DNA of 64,000 nt, taken from contig JAFAAN010000016.1 in NCBI GenBank assembly GCA_023426545.1, positions 62,001-126,000 on the forward strand, in the 5' to 3' direction. This stretch comes from Pseudomonadota bacterium. Its GTDB lineage: Bacteria > Myxococcota > Myxococcia > Myxococcales > Myxococcaceae. Position 1 is the first letter of the stretch. The number at the start of each line of letters is the position of its first letter. This document shows positions 46,502 through 57,830 of this stretch, one piece after another. The notes below the pieces were generated by a model. It had not been told where the DNA came from. It ran no database searches and saw only the letters and a list, made by a program, of their open reading frames with translations. The position numbers and the translations under genes are program-made.

Positions 46502-47929
46502 ATGCGTTCCGTGTTGTTCCTCTGTGTCTCATTGGGATGTCTGTCGTTGGCGGCCCCCGCGGAAGCGGCCCCTTCAGACGACCTTCGGCAGGCTGTTTCA
46601 CGGGCGGCCGCCCTCCAGGGCGCGGTGCTGCTCGATGCGGGCGCGGATGACGGCGCCGCGCTCCTGGGTTCCAGCACTCCGGGAGTCCACGGGCGCGAGG
46701 TGCTGTTCGGCAACGTGGCCCACTACCGCTACCGCCTGCGGGTGGGGTCCGGCGAGCACGACGTCATCACCGTGCACCGGGTGGTGAGGGAGGACAGGCC
46801 GGGGAGGCCGTCGCGCGCGGCGCGGGCGGTGTTCATGGTGCATGGCGACGGCTGGGGCTTCGAGGCCGCGTTCCTCTCCAGCATCGGCTCGGCGTTCGTC
46901 CCGCCGGAGCAGTCGCTCGCCGCGTACCTGGCCCAGGAGGGCGTGGACGTGTGGGGCATCGACCTGCGGTGGGCGGGAGTCCCCGCGGACACCCGGAACT
47001 TCCTCTTCATGCGCAGCTGGACGCTGGAAACACACGCGTCGGACGTGGGCGTGGGCCTGGGCTTCGCGCGGCTGATGCGGCTGGCGGGTGGCAACCTCGC
47101 GGGCTCCATGCACCTGCTGGGCTGGAGCCGCGGCGCGGTGGTGGGCTACGCGTACCTCAACCAGGAAGCGCGCCTGCCGAAGGTGCTGCGCAACGTGGAC
47201 GGGTTCATCCCCGTGGACATGGCGGTGCGCTTCTCGCCGCAGGACGCGGAGCAGCGGCAGTGGGCATGTGAGCGCTACGCGGCGCTGAGCGAAGCCCGCC
47301 AGGAAGGGCAGTTGGAGGGTGGGCTGCTGGGGCCGGCGCCCGGCGTCATGTTGCAGGCCATTGGCCAGCTCGCCGCGCTGGTGCCGAACGCGCCGTCGCC
47401 GCTGGTGCTGGACGACATCTTCGGTCCGGGCACGGGCCGCCCGAGCAACCGGAAGCTGGCCGTCGTCGCGGCGGGCGCGACGAGCGTGCTCTTCGCGCCG
47501 CTGAACCCCGTCGTCCCGGCCTATCACCTGATGGGGAGCACGCCGGACACGCTGGGCCTGCCGGAGCAGCTCTCCTTCACCCAGGAAGGCTACATGTTCG
47601 AGTTCGGCCAGCGGGCCGCGCCGTACCAGAGCATCAACGAGGTGGTGGAGACGGAGGCGTGGGCGTGCGGCGACATCGACGTGCCCTATGACGACCGCCT
47701 GCACGAGGTGAAGGTGCCGGTGCTGTACGTGGGCGCCGCGGGCGGCGTGGGCCGCTACGGCGAGCACAGCGTGTCGCTGCTGGGCAGCCGCGACGTCACC
47801 ATCCACATCGCGGGCACGCGCCCGGCGCCCGAGCGCGCGGCGGACTACGGCCACGCAGACCTCTTCCTGGCGGATGACGCGCGCGCGCGCGTCTGGAAGC
47901 CCATGCTCCAGTGGATTCGCGCCCACTGA
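46502..47929 (+). CDS. Secreted alpha/beta-hydrolase-fold protein
   Basis: 475 residues, with signal peptide 1-22 (SLGCLSLAAPAEA). The nucleophile elbow GWSRG with Ser209 lies in MHLLGWSRGAVVGYAYLNQ, and the C-terminal histidine in ADYGHADLFLADDARARVWKPMLQWIRAH. The acid is probably the Asp in YDDRLHEVKVPVLYVGAAGG. Between the elbow and the histidine is a long helical cap (about residues 235-385). The fold suggests a lipase or esterase that acts outside the cytoplasm; the substrate is unknown. The ATG at 46502 follows a weak GAGG. It ends just before the stop of a convergent sigma-54 activator gene. Confidence 0.85.
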   Translation: MRSVLFLCVSLGCLSLAAPAEAAPSDDLRQAVSRAAALQGAVLLDAGADDGAALLGSSTPGVHGREVLFGNVAHYRYRLRVGSGEHDVITVHRVVREDRPGRPSRAARAVFMVHGDGWGFEAAFLSSIGSAFVPPEQSLAAYLAQEGVDVWGIDLRWAGVPADTRNFLFMRSWTLETHASDVGVGLGFARLMRLAGGNLAGSMHLLGWSRGAVVGYAYLNQEARLPKVLRNVDGFIPVDMAVRFSPQDAEQRQWACERYAALSEARQEGQLEGGLLGPAPGVMLQAIGQLAALVPNAPSPLVLDDIFGPGTGRPSNRKLAVVAAGATSVLFAPLNPVVPAYHLMGSTPDTLGLPEQLSFTQEGYMFEFGQRAAPYQSINEVVETEAWACGDIDVPYDDRLHEVKVPVLYVGAAGGVGRYGEHSVSLLGSRDVTIHIAGTRPAPERAADYGHADLFLADDARARVWKPMLQWIRAH

Positions 47930-47938
47930 GGCGCGGGC

Positions 47939-49729
<1,791 letters not shown>

Positions 49730-49931
49730 GGCAACCACACTCTACTTCAGGGATGAAGCGGTGCTGACAATTTGCGGCTCGGGAAGATTCGCCAGCCATC
49801 ACTTCCCAGGAATGTAGGCGCAAGTCATGAACGATGCCTACCCTGGAAGAAACCCACGTGCGGCGGCGCGCGCCCCAGGGACGGCGCGCTCCCCGTGGCC
49901 CGCCGCTCCTGGCATGCTGTGGCGGGTTCTC

Positions 49932-50543
49932 ATGGACACCGCAGACGGCACTTCCACCCACCCCAGCCCGACGCTCCGAATTGCCCAGCGCGTCCCCCGC
50001 ACGGAAGCGGAGGGGCCCGGTACGCGCTTCGCGCTGTGGGTGCAGGGCTGCCCCCTGCGCTGCCCGGGGTGCTGCAACCCGGAGATGTTCGCGGCCGGGC
50101 GCGGCACGGAGGAGACGGTGGAGTCGCTCGCCACGGAGGTGCTGGGCACGCCCGGCGTCGAAGGGCTCACGCTGCTGGGCGGCGAGCCCTTCTCGCAGCC
50201 CGGCCCCGCCGCGGCGCTGTGCGAGCGCGTCCGCGCCGCCGGGCTGAGCGTCATGGTCTTCACCGGCTACACCCTCGCGGAGCTGAGGGCCCTGGGCCGA
50301 GCCGACGTGGACCGGCTGCTGGCCACGGTGGACCTGCTGGTGGACGGCCGCTTCGAGAAGGACCAGCCCGAGACGTCGCGGCGGTGGATTGGCTCGCGCA
50401 ACCAGGTCATGCACTTCCTCACCGGCCGCTATGCGCCGGAAGCCCCGTGCTTCACCGCCCCCAACACGGCGGAGGTGCACTTCGTGGGCGGACGGCTCGT
50501 CATCAACGGGTGGCCCGCGCTCGCCAACGCGCTCCGGCCATGA
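49932..50543 (+). CDS. Single-cluster radical SAM protein (activase-like)
   Basis: 203 residues. A CxxxCxxC triad (C40, C44, C47 in VQGCPLRCPGCCNPEMF) binds the 4Fe-4S cluster that cleaves S-adenosylmethionine, and GLTLLGGEPFSQPGPAAALCERVRAAGLSVMVFTGYT is the SAM-binding GGEP strand of activase-type enzymes (NrdG, PflA). No glycyl-radical partner is near. ATG at 49932 chosen since homologous chains begin close to LRIAQRVPRTEAEGPGTR; an ATG at 49827 adds 35 residues of low complexity. It starts the operon and its stop overlaps the next start (ATGA). In related ternary systems a radical SAM protein is a frequent companion. Confidence 0.82.
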   Translation: MDTADGTSTHPSPTLRIAQRVPRTEAEGPGTRFALWVQGCPLRCPGCCNPEMFAAGRGTEETVESLATEVLGTPGVEGLTLLGGEPFSQPGPAAALCERVRAAGLSVMVFTGYTLAELRALGRADVDRLLATVDLLVDGRFEKDQPETSRRWIGSRNQVMHFLTGRYAPEAPCFTAPNTAEVHFVGGRLVINGWPALANALRP

Positions 50544-51622
50544 CTCGCGTCGCCCCCTCCGAGTTCGAGCTGCTCACGCTCGCCCGCGCCATCGCCGGCC
50601 TGGGCCAGTACGCCCCCGTGGAGGACCTGCTCCGCGGCCGGCACCTGGTGCCGCCGCGCTTCAGCCCCGGCGCGCTGCACGTCCTACGGGACACGCTGGC
50701 CAAGGGCAGCGTGCTCGCGCTCGCCCGGTGCGGCGGGTGGCGGACGCTGCGGGATGTCCGCGACGGACAGGCGCGGTCCGGCCGCCTCTGGGAGCGGCAC
50801 CCGCCGCCCGCCCTGCACTTCTCGCCGCTCACCCTCCAGGTCCTGCGCTGGCTGCTCGAACAACCGCTGGTGACCCACGGCGCCGTGCCGCTCGACGTGG
50901 AGGGGACGCCCACGCCCGCCGACGAGCTCTTCCTGTTCCTCTGCTGCCGGCTCGTCGCCGGAACGCCCTGCGCGCCGGCGCTGGGCGCGCAGCCCGTCTT
51001 CCGCCGCGCCGCCCTCTGCTGGCTGGGCTTCCCGGAGCAGTTCGGGCCGGCGCCTCCGGCGCTCGACGCCGCGGCCTTCGCACCGCTGCTGGCCGACGGC
51101 GCGTGGCTGCTGGAGGGCCTTCAGCTGGAGCTGGCCCGGCGGTGGCGGGCGCTGGAGGAGTCCAAGCCAGGCCTCGCCTCCCCCGCCGACTCGCTGGCGC
51201 TGGGCACCGCGCAGGAGGCGGTGCTGTCCGCGTTCCTCGACGCCGTGGACGCCGCGGGCCGGAGGGACCTCGCGGGCTTCCTCCTCGCAGCGGCGCGCCC
51301 GCTCGTGGCACAGCCCGCGTCGCGCTGGGTAGAGGGCCTGTCCGCGTCCGCGTCGCTGTCGTCACGGGCCGACGCCGCCCGCGCCGCCGCCGCCTTCTTC
51401 CGGGCCCTGGGACGGCTGTCGCGCTGGGACGCGGAACACCGCGCGGTGCGCTTCTTCGACGACGGCTACGAGAGCGCCCAGCACCTGCTGTCCGAATGGA
51501 GCGCCTTCGGTGAGGCGGGCTTCCGCCGCGCCGAGGACCATGCCCGCGCGCTGTCCACCGCCCTCACGAGCGCCAGTGGCGCTGCCCCTGTTCCACCCCC
51601 TTCCACCGGGAGCGCCCCATGA
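50540..51622 (+). CDS. Unknown protein of the FtsH-MoxR-vWA ternary operon
   Basis: 360 residues from the ATG at 50540, overlapping the radical SAM stop by ATGA. The chain is mostly helical with many Ala/Leu/Arg; recognisable stretches are EFELLTLARAIAGLGQYAPVEDLLRGR, FSPLTLQVLRWLLEQPLVTHGAVPLDVEG and FFRALGRLSRWDAEHRAVRFFDDGYESAQHLLSEW. I assign it to the FtsH ternary system X-domain families only by position and style; no catalytic motif is seen. It probably binds or adapts a substrate of the AAA+ partners. It ends in a Pro/Ser-rich tail whose stop overlaps the next start by ATGA. Confidence 0.75.
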   Translation: MTRVAPSEFELLTLARAIAGLGQYAPVEDLLRGRHLVPPRFSPGALHVLRDTLAKGSVLALARCGGWRTLRDVRDGQARSGRLWERHPPPALHFSPLTLQVLRWLLEQPLVTHGAVPLDVEGTPTPADELFLFLCCRLVAGTPCAPALGAQPVFRRAALCWLGFPEQFGPAPPALDAAAFAPLLADGAWLLEGLQLELARRWRALEESKPGLASPADSLALGTAQEAVLSAFLDAVDAAGRRDLAGFLLAAARPLVAQPASRWVEGLSASASLSSRADAARAAAAFFRALGRLSRWDAEHRAVRFFDDGYESAQHLLSEWSAFGEAGFRRAEDHARALSTALTSASGAAPVPPPSTGSAP

Positions 51623-52185
51623 GCCGCGCCTACCGAGTCTCCGTCTCCGAGTCCCTCAACCGCGTGGTCCAGGCCGAGGACGGCCTCTGCTCCAGGCTGG
51701 ACCTGCTGCCCCTGCTGTCGCGAGAGGAGCTGGCCGGACTGCTGGCGGCGGATCTGGCGACCCGGGGCTTTACCCGGGAGGGCGACGTGGCCCAGAGGAC
51801 CGAGGCGGACGGCGTCCGCATCGCGATCGATGTCACCACGGGCGACGTCAGCGTCACGCTCAGCGGCGAGCAGGAGGTGGAGTTGAAGGCGCGCGGCTCA
51901 CTGCGCGTCGAGAGCCGCCAGGAAATGGAGCAGGCGCAGCTTCGCGCCCAGGACCTGGCGCGCGCGAAGCTGGAGAACGCGGCCGGCGTGGCCACCGACG
52001 AGCTGCGGCAGCAGTTGACGCGGAAGCTGGAGGGGCGGCTGCGCGACCTCAAGGGTGAGCTGGACGCCATCTCCAACAAGGTAACCGCGGAGGCGCTCAA
52101 GGTGCGCGCGGGGCAGCTCGGCACCGTCGAGGAAGTCCATGAGGACGCGGCGACGGGCTCGCTGACCATCAAGGTGCGCGTATGA
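51619..52185 (+). CDS. 188-residue protein of the ternary operon (beta domain plus coiled coil)
   Basis: 188 residues. The N-terminal 90 residues alternate strands (YRVSVSESLNRVVQAEDG; RIAIDVTTGDVSVTLSGEQEVELKARGS), and about 90-150 is a strongly charged helix (QEMEQAQLRAQDLARAKLENAAGVATDELRQQLTRKLEGRLRDLKGELDAISNKVTAE), likely a coiled coil, followed by a last strand pair. It probably assembles with the FtsH-like protein next to it. Both its ends overlap neighbours by ATGA. I know families named FtsH ternary system domain that match this place in the operon, but cannot prove which one. Confidence 0.75.
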   Translation: MSRAYRVSVSESLNRVVQAEDGLCSRLDLLPLLSREELAGLLAADLATRGFTREGDVAQRTEADGVRIAIDVTTGDVSVTLSGEQEVELKARGSLRVESRQEMEQAQLRAQDLARAKLENAAGVATDELRQQLTRKLEGRLRDLKGELDAISNKVTAEALKVRAGQLGTVEEVHEDAATGSLTIKVRV

Positions 52186-54302
52186 GCCAGCGCATCCCCG
52201 AGGAGGCCCTTCCCTCCGAGCTGTCCCCCTTCGCGGCCGTCGAGGCGGCCTATCCCGCCGAGCTGAACCGCGTGTGCGAGGCGCTGCTGCGCGGACTGCC
52301 GGTCATGGTGGAGGCCGACAAGGAGCTGACGCCCTACTTCTACAAGTGCCTGCGCGACAGGCTGAAGAAGGATGGCAAGCAGTTCCTCTACCTGGATGGG
52401 CGCCCTGCCCAGGAGCTGCCCCCGGGCATGCCCACGCCGTCGATGATGGCCACGCTCATCGCGCAGCTCCGGGACGCGGTGCGCGGCGCCGTGCGCGAGC
52501 GCATCGTCGTGCTGCCCCACCTGGACCTGCTCACCACCAGCAACGGCGGCCTCACCAGCGAGGCGCGCGAGGTCATCCCCCTCCTCTACGAGAACCCGGA
52601 GATGGTCTGGGTCGGCTTCAAGGACCCGTCCTTCGCCGTGCCGCGCGTCATCGAGAACCTCTTCCCCCACAAGGAGAGCATCCTCGGCGTGGGGCGGGAC
52701 CGGCTGCGCTACCTCATCACCCAGCGCGAGTGCCGCAAGTTCGGCAAGGGACTCCAGCCGTATACGCTCTACAAGCACGTCTCCGGCGTCAACGCCGTGC
52801 GGCTGCGGCGGCTGCTGGGCGCGATGACCGGAGAGGACTACCCCGCCGACCCGAAGCCCGCCTATGCGCAGTTGCGCTCGGCCACGCTCACCGGCTCGCT
52901 CAGCGTGCCGGAGCTGGAGCTGCACGCGGACATCGGTGGCTACGGGAAGGTGAAGCAGCGGCTCCAGCAAGAGATTCTCGACGTCCTGGCGCACAAGGAC
53001 ACGCTGAGCGACCCCGAGGCCGTCAAGCGCGTGGAGTCGCTGCTGCCGCGCGGCATGATTTTCTGGGGCCCTCCCGGCACCGGCAAGACGCTCTTCGCCA
53101 AGGCCATGGCCTCCGCGCTGGGCGCGGCGATCCAGGTGGTGAGCGGCCCGGAGCTGAAGAGCCGCTGGGTGGGCGAGAGCGAGGAGAACCTCCGCCAGAT
53201 TTTCGTCCGCGCCCGGCAGGCGGCGCCCAGCATCATCGTGTTCGACGAGCTGGACTCCTTCGCCTCGGCGCGCGGCACGTACACCGGCTCGGGGGTGGAG
53301 CACTCGATGGTGAACCAGCTCCTCACGGAGATGGATGGCTTCCGCAAGGAGGAGCTGGTCTTCGTGGTGGGCACCACCAACTTCGTGGAGTCCCTGGACC
53401 CCGCGCTACTGCGCCCCGGCCGCTTCGAGTTCCAGCTCTGCATCCCCTACCCCAACAGCACGGACCGGCGCGCCATCCTGTCCATCTACGACCAGAAGCT
53501 CGGGCTGGCGATGACGGAGCGGGCCATGGACTACGCGGTGAGGCGCACGGGCGACCGCGTGGAGGGCACCGGCACGCGCTTCTCCGGCGACCACCTCCAG
53601 GCGCTGTGCCGCGCGCTCGCGCGGCGACGGCTGCGCGAAGGCGGCCAGGGCCCCACCGAAGCGGTGGACGTGGAGCGCGCGCTCACGGAGTTCCTGGACC
53701 GGCCCGAGCTCACGCCCCAGGAGGAGCGCGTGGTCGCCACGCACGAGGCCGGGCACGCCGTGTGCGCGATCTTCTGCGAGCACGCACCCGCCATCGACCG
53801 CATCAGCATCCGCGGCGACCTGGCGGGCTCGCTGGGCCATGTGCAGTACGCGGACCCCGCGCACCGCTACGTCGTCACGCGGGGCCAGCTGCTGGACAGC
53901 ATCTGCATGCTCTTCGGAGGCCGGGAGGCGGAGGCGCTGCTGCTGGATGACCTCTCGCTGGGCAGCGCGCACGACCTGGAGCGCGCCACGGAGATTGCGC
54001 GCGAGCTGGTGGAGGACCTCGGCATGGGCGGCGACGGTGTGCCCGTGCGCCGCTACGAGGCCCCGGGCCAGCAGGCGGACCGGCATGCCCTGTCCGATGC
54101 GACGCGCGGCACGCTGGAGGCCGCCATGCAGGAGGTCCTGTCCGTCCAGCGCGCCCGGGCGCGCGATATCCTCCAGCGGGAGAAGGAACTGCTCGTGGCC
54201 CTGAGGGACTTGCTCATCGAACGCAAGGTGCTGGACCGCGAGGCCTTCACCCACCTGCTCCCCGCGCCCGCCGTGCCCCGGAAGGAGCCCGCACTTGGCT
54301 AG
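52182..54302 (+). CDS. Soluble FtsH-like AAA+ zinc protease
   Basis: 706 residues. The middle is an FtsH-type AAA+ domain: Walker A GPPGTGKT about 296-303, Walker B IIVFDELD about 351-358, VVGTTNFVESLDPALLRPGRFE with the arginine finger. The C-terminal M41 peptidase has HEAGH at 521-525 and the third zinc ligand Asp598 (SAHDLERAT). The N-terminal 250 residues contain no membrane helix or signal; they resemble a degenerate AAA+/P-loop region (KKDGKQFLYLDGRPAQELPPG; VVLPHLDLLTTSNGGL; NPEMVWVGFKDPSF). So it is a cytosolic degrader or unfoldase rather than the membrane protease FtsH. ATGA overlap upstream; an 8-base overlap downstream. Confidence 0.9.
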   Translation: MSQRIPEEALPSELSPFAAVEAAYPAELNRVCEALLRGLPVMVEADKELTPYFYKCLRDRLKKDGKQFLYLDGRPAQELPPGMPTPSMMATLIAQLRDAVRGAVRERIVVLPHLDLLTTSNGGLTSEAREVIPLLYENPEMVWVGFKDPSFAVPRVIENLFPHKESILGVGRDRLRYLITQRECRKFGKGLQPYTLYKHVSGVNAVRLRRLLGAMTGEDYPADPKPAYAQLRSATLTGSLSVPELELHADIGGYGKVKQRLQQEILDVLAHKDTLSDPEAVKRVESLLPRGMIFWGPPGTGKTLFAKAMASALGAAIQVVSGPELKSRWVGESEENLRQIFVRARQAAPSIIVFDELDSFASARGTYTGSGVEHSMVNQLLTEMDGFRKEELVFVVGTTNFVESLDPALLRPGRFEFQLCIPYPNSTDRRAILSIYDQKLGLAMTERAMDYAVRRTGDRVEGTGTRFSGDHLQALCRALARRRLREGGQGPTEAVDVERALTEFLDRPELTPQEERVVATHEAGHAVCAIFCEHAPAIDRISIRGDLAGSLGHVQYADPAHRYVVTRGQLLDSICMLFGGREAEALLLDDLSLGSAHDLERATEIARELVEDLGMGGDGVPVRRYEAPGQQADRHALSDATRGTLEAAMQEVLSVQRARARDILQREKELLVALRDLLIERKVLDREAFTHLLPAPAVPRKEPALG

Positions 54303-54561
54303 CCTCATCCTCAGACTCCAGATGGACCCGGCCACGGGCCGCAAGGACGTCATCATCCAGTACGAGAGCGACGCCGACGCGCTCCCCATGGAGCACGAGG
54401 ACGAGCACCGCCGCCTCGTGGACTCGCTCATCCAGGGCGGCACGCTGAAGGCCTCCGAGCTGGGCCGCGTCATCGTCCAGCGCGAGGCGCCGTCGGGGCA
54501 GGCGGCCGAGCCCACCTCCACCGCCGAGGAAGCCTCCAGCAAGGCCGGCCAGAAGGCCTGA
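54295..54561 (+). CDS. 88-residue protein of the ternary operon
   Basis: 88 residues from a TTG at 54295 with GGAG 8 bases ahead; the start lies inside the end of the protease gene. The fold looks like a small beta-hairpin plus helix (SLILRLQMDPATGRKDVIIQYESDADALPMEHEDEHRRLVDSLIQGGTLKASELGRVIVQRE), in shape similar to DUF2997-type proteins that accompany AAA+ genes, with a disordered tail. Its position, right after the protease and overlapping the next start by one base, suggests an adaptor or small subunit. Function unknown. Confidence 0.72.
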   Translation: MASLILRLQMDPATGRKDVIIQYESDADALPMEHEDEHRRLVDSLIQGGTLKASELGRVIVQREAPSGQAAEPTSTAEEASSKAGQKA

Positions 54562-57500
54562 TGTCCATGCTCGTCTTCACCAGCGAGGAAGCGCTCCAGC
54601 TGGCGCTCACCTCCGGCCTCGTCCCCGCCGATGTCCAGGCCTCCCCCGCGCGCTACCACCGGACACCGGAAGGCGCGCTCCACGTCATCCCCGGCGTGAT
54701 GCCCGGAAGGGATGCGCTCACGCATCTCGCGCACCTCGGCGTCCAGTCGGAGCGCCCCCGCGCGGAAGGCGCCACGCAAGTCCTCTGCTGGGCGGAGCTC
54801 GTGAAGGCACGCCGCGTCCCGCTGGAGCGGGCGCCCACCGGGCCGGTGCTGTTCCTGCCTCCCAGCGCCGACGCCCTGCTGCCCCTGGCGGGCGAGATGC
54901 TGCGCCTGGGGTGTGATCGGCAGGAGGTGTGCCTGGCCCGGTCCACGCACCAGGAGGGCCAGCGCGCCCTCTTGCGCGCGGTGGCGCCGCCCTACTTCAC
55001 CCTCACCCACGCGCTGGACCCCACGGGGCCCCTGCGCGCCTTCGCTCCCGCCGTCCCCGGGCAGCACTCCGTCTGGCTGGAGGTGGGCTTCACGCACCCG
55101 CTCGCCCGCACGGTGCAGGCGCCGCCGGGGACCCTGCTGCTCATCCAGGGAGAAGGCCCATGGCTCACCGCGCCGGATGGCCCGTGGACGGACCTGTACC
55201 AGCACACGGACCTGCGGCTCCCAGCGCCCGCGGAGGACTGGGCCCCCGCGCCCATGCCGAACCGGCTCACGGTGCCGCTGCGCCTCACGCGCGCCGCGCG
55301 GACAGAGCCGGCGAGCCTCTGGGTGCTGCGGGAGGACGCGCTCGTCCAGGTCGAGTCCCTGGTCCACACACTGCCGGAGCCGCTGCTCGCGCAGCTTCGC
55401 TTCGCGGTGTCCGGTCCACCAGAGGCGCCGTACATCGTGCTGCGAGCACGCGCCGGCCGTGAGCGGCCCCCGGAGCTGGGGCTCTCCGGCATGGCCTATG
55501 CGCCGCTGCCACAGCTCCCGGACCTCTTCCTTCCATGTGACGGGCTGCTGGAGCCCCCCGTGCGAAGGGACCGGCTCCGCGCACTGCTCCTGCCCCAGCC
55601 CGACACGGTGACATGGCTGCACCCCACTGGCGGCGGTGGGTTCCGCGCGGAGCGGTTGCCGGAGTCTGCGTTCCACCCGCTCGACGCATGGGTGGACTAC
55701 GTGGTGGACACCGGGGCCGAGGCGCTCGCGCCTTGGGTCCGGCGCGCCACCTTCGACTTCGCCGCCTTCGAGGCCGCGGAGGGCGAGTGGCAGGCGGCGG
55801 CGCGCGCCATGACGTCCGACGATGAGGACGAGCGGGGCCCCCGGGGCGCTCGCCGCGCCCATCGCGCCGCCCCAGCCCGGCCGGAGGCGCCCGCGAGCCC
55901 TCCGCCCATCGTCGCGTTCCGTGTCGCCCAGCCCTCGCAGCCAGGGACGCGGATGGCGCCGCTCACGCCTTCGCAGTTGAGCGCGGCCGAGGAGGAGCTG
56001 GGAGCGCTGGAGAGGTCGTTCCTCGCCCTGGAGGTGCCCGCGGATTCGTCCCAACGGCAGGAACTCTGGGTCCGCATGGCGGAGCTGAACGGCCAGCTGG
56101 GACGCAAGCGGGAAGCAGGCCTGTGCTGGACGCACGCGCTGTGGTCCGCGTCCGGTGCCACAGCCGCCGAGCTGGCGCGACGCTGGGCCGGCGCGGAGGC
56201 GGATGGGACCTCCAGCGCCGAGCGGCTGTCCCTGCCCGCGCCCTCGGGGGATGACGTGCGCTGCGTCGCCAGCAGCCTGGTGTGCGCGGCGCTGGCCCCC
56301 GACGAGCGTGCGCCCGGTGACATGGCATCGCTCCAGCGGTGGCTGGACCGGCATGACGCGGAGCTGGACGTCCGCGCGTTCTGGCTCGCGAGGACAGCGC
56401 TCGACACGCTCGCGGGTGGGGATGCGCTGGGGCTGGCGCGGGCGGGAGACCGGCTGCTGGACTCGCTCCAGCGGGGCCTGTCGCTCTCGCGCGATGTGCC
56501 GCGCTTCCTGCGAGGTGGCGCCGACGTGGCGCACGCGCCCCGGGTGGTGGCGCAGCTGGAGTCCCTGCTGGAGCGCTTCGAGACGACCTCCCGGCGGCGC
56601 TCCTCCATCGAGGCGGAGCCCGGCCTCACCCTGGCTTATGTCCGCTTCGTCTTCGCCGTGGGGCTCGCGCGGCTGGGACAGGCGGACCGCGCCCGCGCGC
56701 TGGCGTCCGCCGCGACGGCGGCGGTGGACACGCAGGACGTCATCCACGGCTTCCTCGCGCGGGCCTATGGCGCGCGAGTGGCGCATGCCCTGGAAGGCCA
56801 GCCTCCCGAGACACCGCTGCCGCCCGACGTCGCCGCCGAGCTGAACGCGCTGAGCACCTTCCAGCGATACAAGGTGGACCGCCTGCGTCAGGCATCGGCG
56901 CTGCTGGAGCCCAGCGAGCGGCTCGACCCGACGAGGGCCTTCGGACGCGGCGACAGGGACCTACGGGGCGAGGAGTTCGCCGCCCTGCGCGACCTGAAGG
57001 ACCCGGCGCAGGTGGCGGCGCGGGTGGAGTCCCTCGCGAGCCGGGCCGCCGATACGGCTCAGCCCCTCCTGGAGCGGCAGCGCCTCATCGGCGGCCTGCT
57101 GGACACGCTGCCCCGTGTGCCGCCCGCGCGCGCCATCCCGGTGTTGGACGGGCTCGTCGCGCTGCTGGACACGCTCCCCGCCGAAGCCAGGGCGGTGCTC
57201 CTGGGCGACGCGCTCACCCTGGCGGCGCTCTTCGGCCGCGCGGACCATGCGACGGCGCTGGCGACGCGGCTGCGCAAGGCATTCTCGGACCTGCCCCCCA
57301 CGTCGCCCGCCTGGGCGCGAGGCATCCTCGGCGTGAGCCTGCGCGGCCTGCGCCGGGTGGGCCTGTCCCAAGAAGCCGCCGAGCTGGTGGACGCGACGCA
57401 GGGGCTCCTCCACCAGCCCCGGACACCGCTGGCGGCGCAGCTCGGCGTGGCGGCGGGACTGGCCATGCTGGGGCGCACGGCCGAGGCCGTCGGAGTGTTC

Positions 57501-57830
57501 GACGTGGCCTTCGAGGCGCTGGGCGCGGTGAAGGGCACGCTGACGGAGCGGCTGGCCTTGTCCCGGAGCCTCGCGAGCGCGCTGGCCCATGCGCCCGTGG
57601 AGCTGGCGCTGCCGGGGCTGGCGCGCTTGTCGGAAGGCCTGCCGAACGTGACGGACAGCTACAACACCAACAGCCACTTCTGCCTCTCCGTCATCGAGCT
57701 GGCGGACGCGCTGGTGCAGGGCCACGTGGAGGTGGCGCAGAGCACTGGCGAGCGCGCGCGGAGCTGGCTGGACGAAGACGAATTCCTGGTGCGACGGCGC
57801 ATCCACCGGGAGCTGGAGGAGCACACATGA
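54561..57830 (+). CDS. 1089-residue protein of the ternary operon
   Basis: The largest protein of the operon. The N-terminal 400 residues are mixed strands and helices (VFTSEEALQLALTSGLVPADVQASPARYHRTPEGALHVIPGVMP; GPVLFLPPSADALLPLAGEMLRLG; LWVLREDALVQVESLVHTLPEPLLAQLRF); a charged linker lies at about 415-450; the remaining 640 residues are tandem helices of HEAT/TPR-like scaffold character (ALERSFLALEVPADSSQRQELWVRMAELNGQLGRKREAGLCWTHALWSASG; TEAVGVFDVAFEALGAVKG). No enzyme motif. I infer a scaffold or substrate-recognition subunit of the FtsH/MoxR machine. Starts one base into the preceding stop and ends with an ATGA overlap. Confidence 0.82.
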   Translation: MSMLVFTSEEALQLALTSGLVPADVQASPARYHRTPEGALHVIPGVMPGRDALTHLAHLGVQSERPRAEGATQVLCWAELVKARRVPLERAPTGPVLFLPPSADALLPLAGEMLRLGCDRQEVCLARSTHQEGQRALLRAVAPPYFTLTHALDPTGPLRAFAPAVPGQHSVWLEVGFTHPLARTVQAPPGTLLLIQGEGPWLTAPDGPWTDLYQHTDLRLPAPAEDWAPAPMPNRLTVPLRLTRAARTEPASLWVLREDALVQVESLVHTLPEPLLAQLRFAVSGPPEAPYIVLRARAGRERPPELGLSGMAYAPLPQLPDLFLPCDGLLEPPVRRDRLRALLLPQPDTVTWLHPTGGGGFRAERLPESAFHPLDAWVDYVVDTGAEALAPWVRRATFDFAAFEAAEGEWQAAARAMTSDDEDERGPRGARRAHRAAPARPEAPASPPPIVAFRVAQPSQPGTRMAPLTPSQLSAAEEELGALERSFLALEVPADSSQRQELWVRMAELNGQLGRKREAGLCWTHALWSASGATAAELARRWAGAEADGTSSAERLSLPAPSGDDVRCVASSLVCAALAPDERAPGDMASLQRWLDRHDAELDVRAFWLARTALDTLAGGDALGLARAGDRLLDSLQRGLSLSRDVPRFLRGGADVAHAPRVVAQLESLLERFETTSRRRSSIEAEPGLTLAYVRFVFAVGLARLGQADRARALASAATAAVDTQDVIHGFLARAYGARVAHALEGQPPETPLPPDVAAELNALSTFQRYKVDRLRQASALLEPSERLDPTRAFGRGDRDLRGEEFAALRDLKDPAQVAARVESLASRAADTAQPLLERQRLIGGLLDTLPRVPPARAIPVLDGLVALLDTLPAEARAVLLGDALTLAALFGRADHATALATRLRKAFSDLPPTSPAWARGILGVSLRGLRRVGLSQEAAELVDATQGLLHQPRTPLAAQLGVAAGLAMLGRTAEAVGVFDVAFEALGAVKGTLTERLALSRSLASALAHAPVELALPGLARLSEGLPNVTDSYNTNSHFCLSVIELADALVQGHVEVAQSTGERARSWLDEDEFLVRRRIHRELEEHT

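Noticed and set aside
53406..56786. 1126-codon minus-strand frame
   Set aside because: Antisense of the protease and the 1089-aa gene; no ribosome-binding site or domain.
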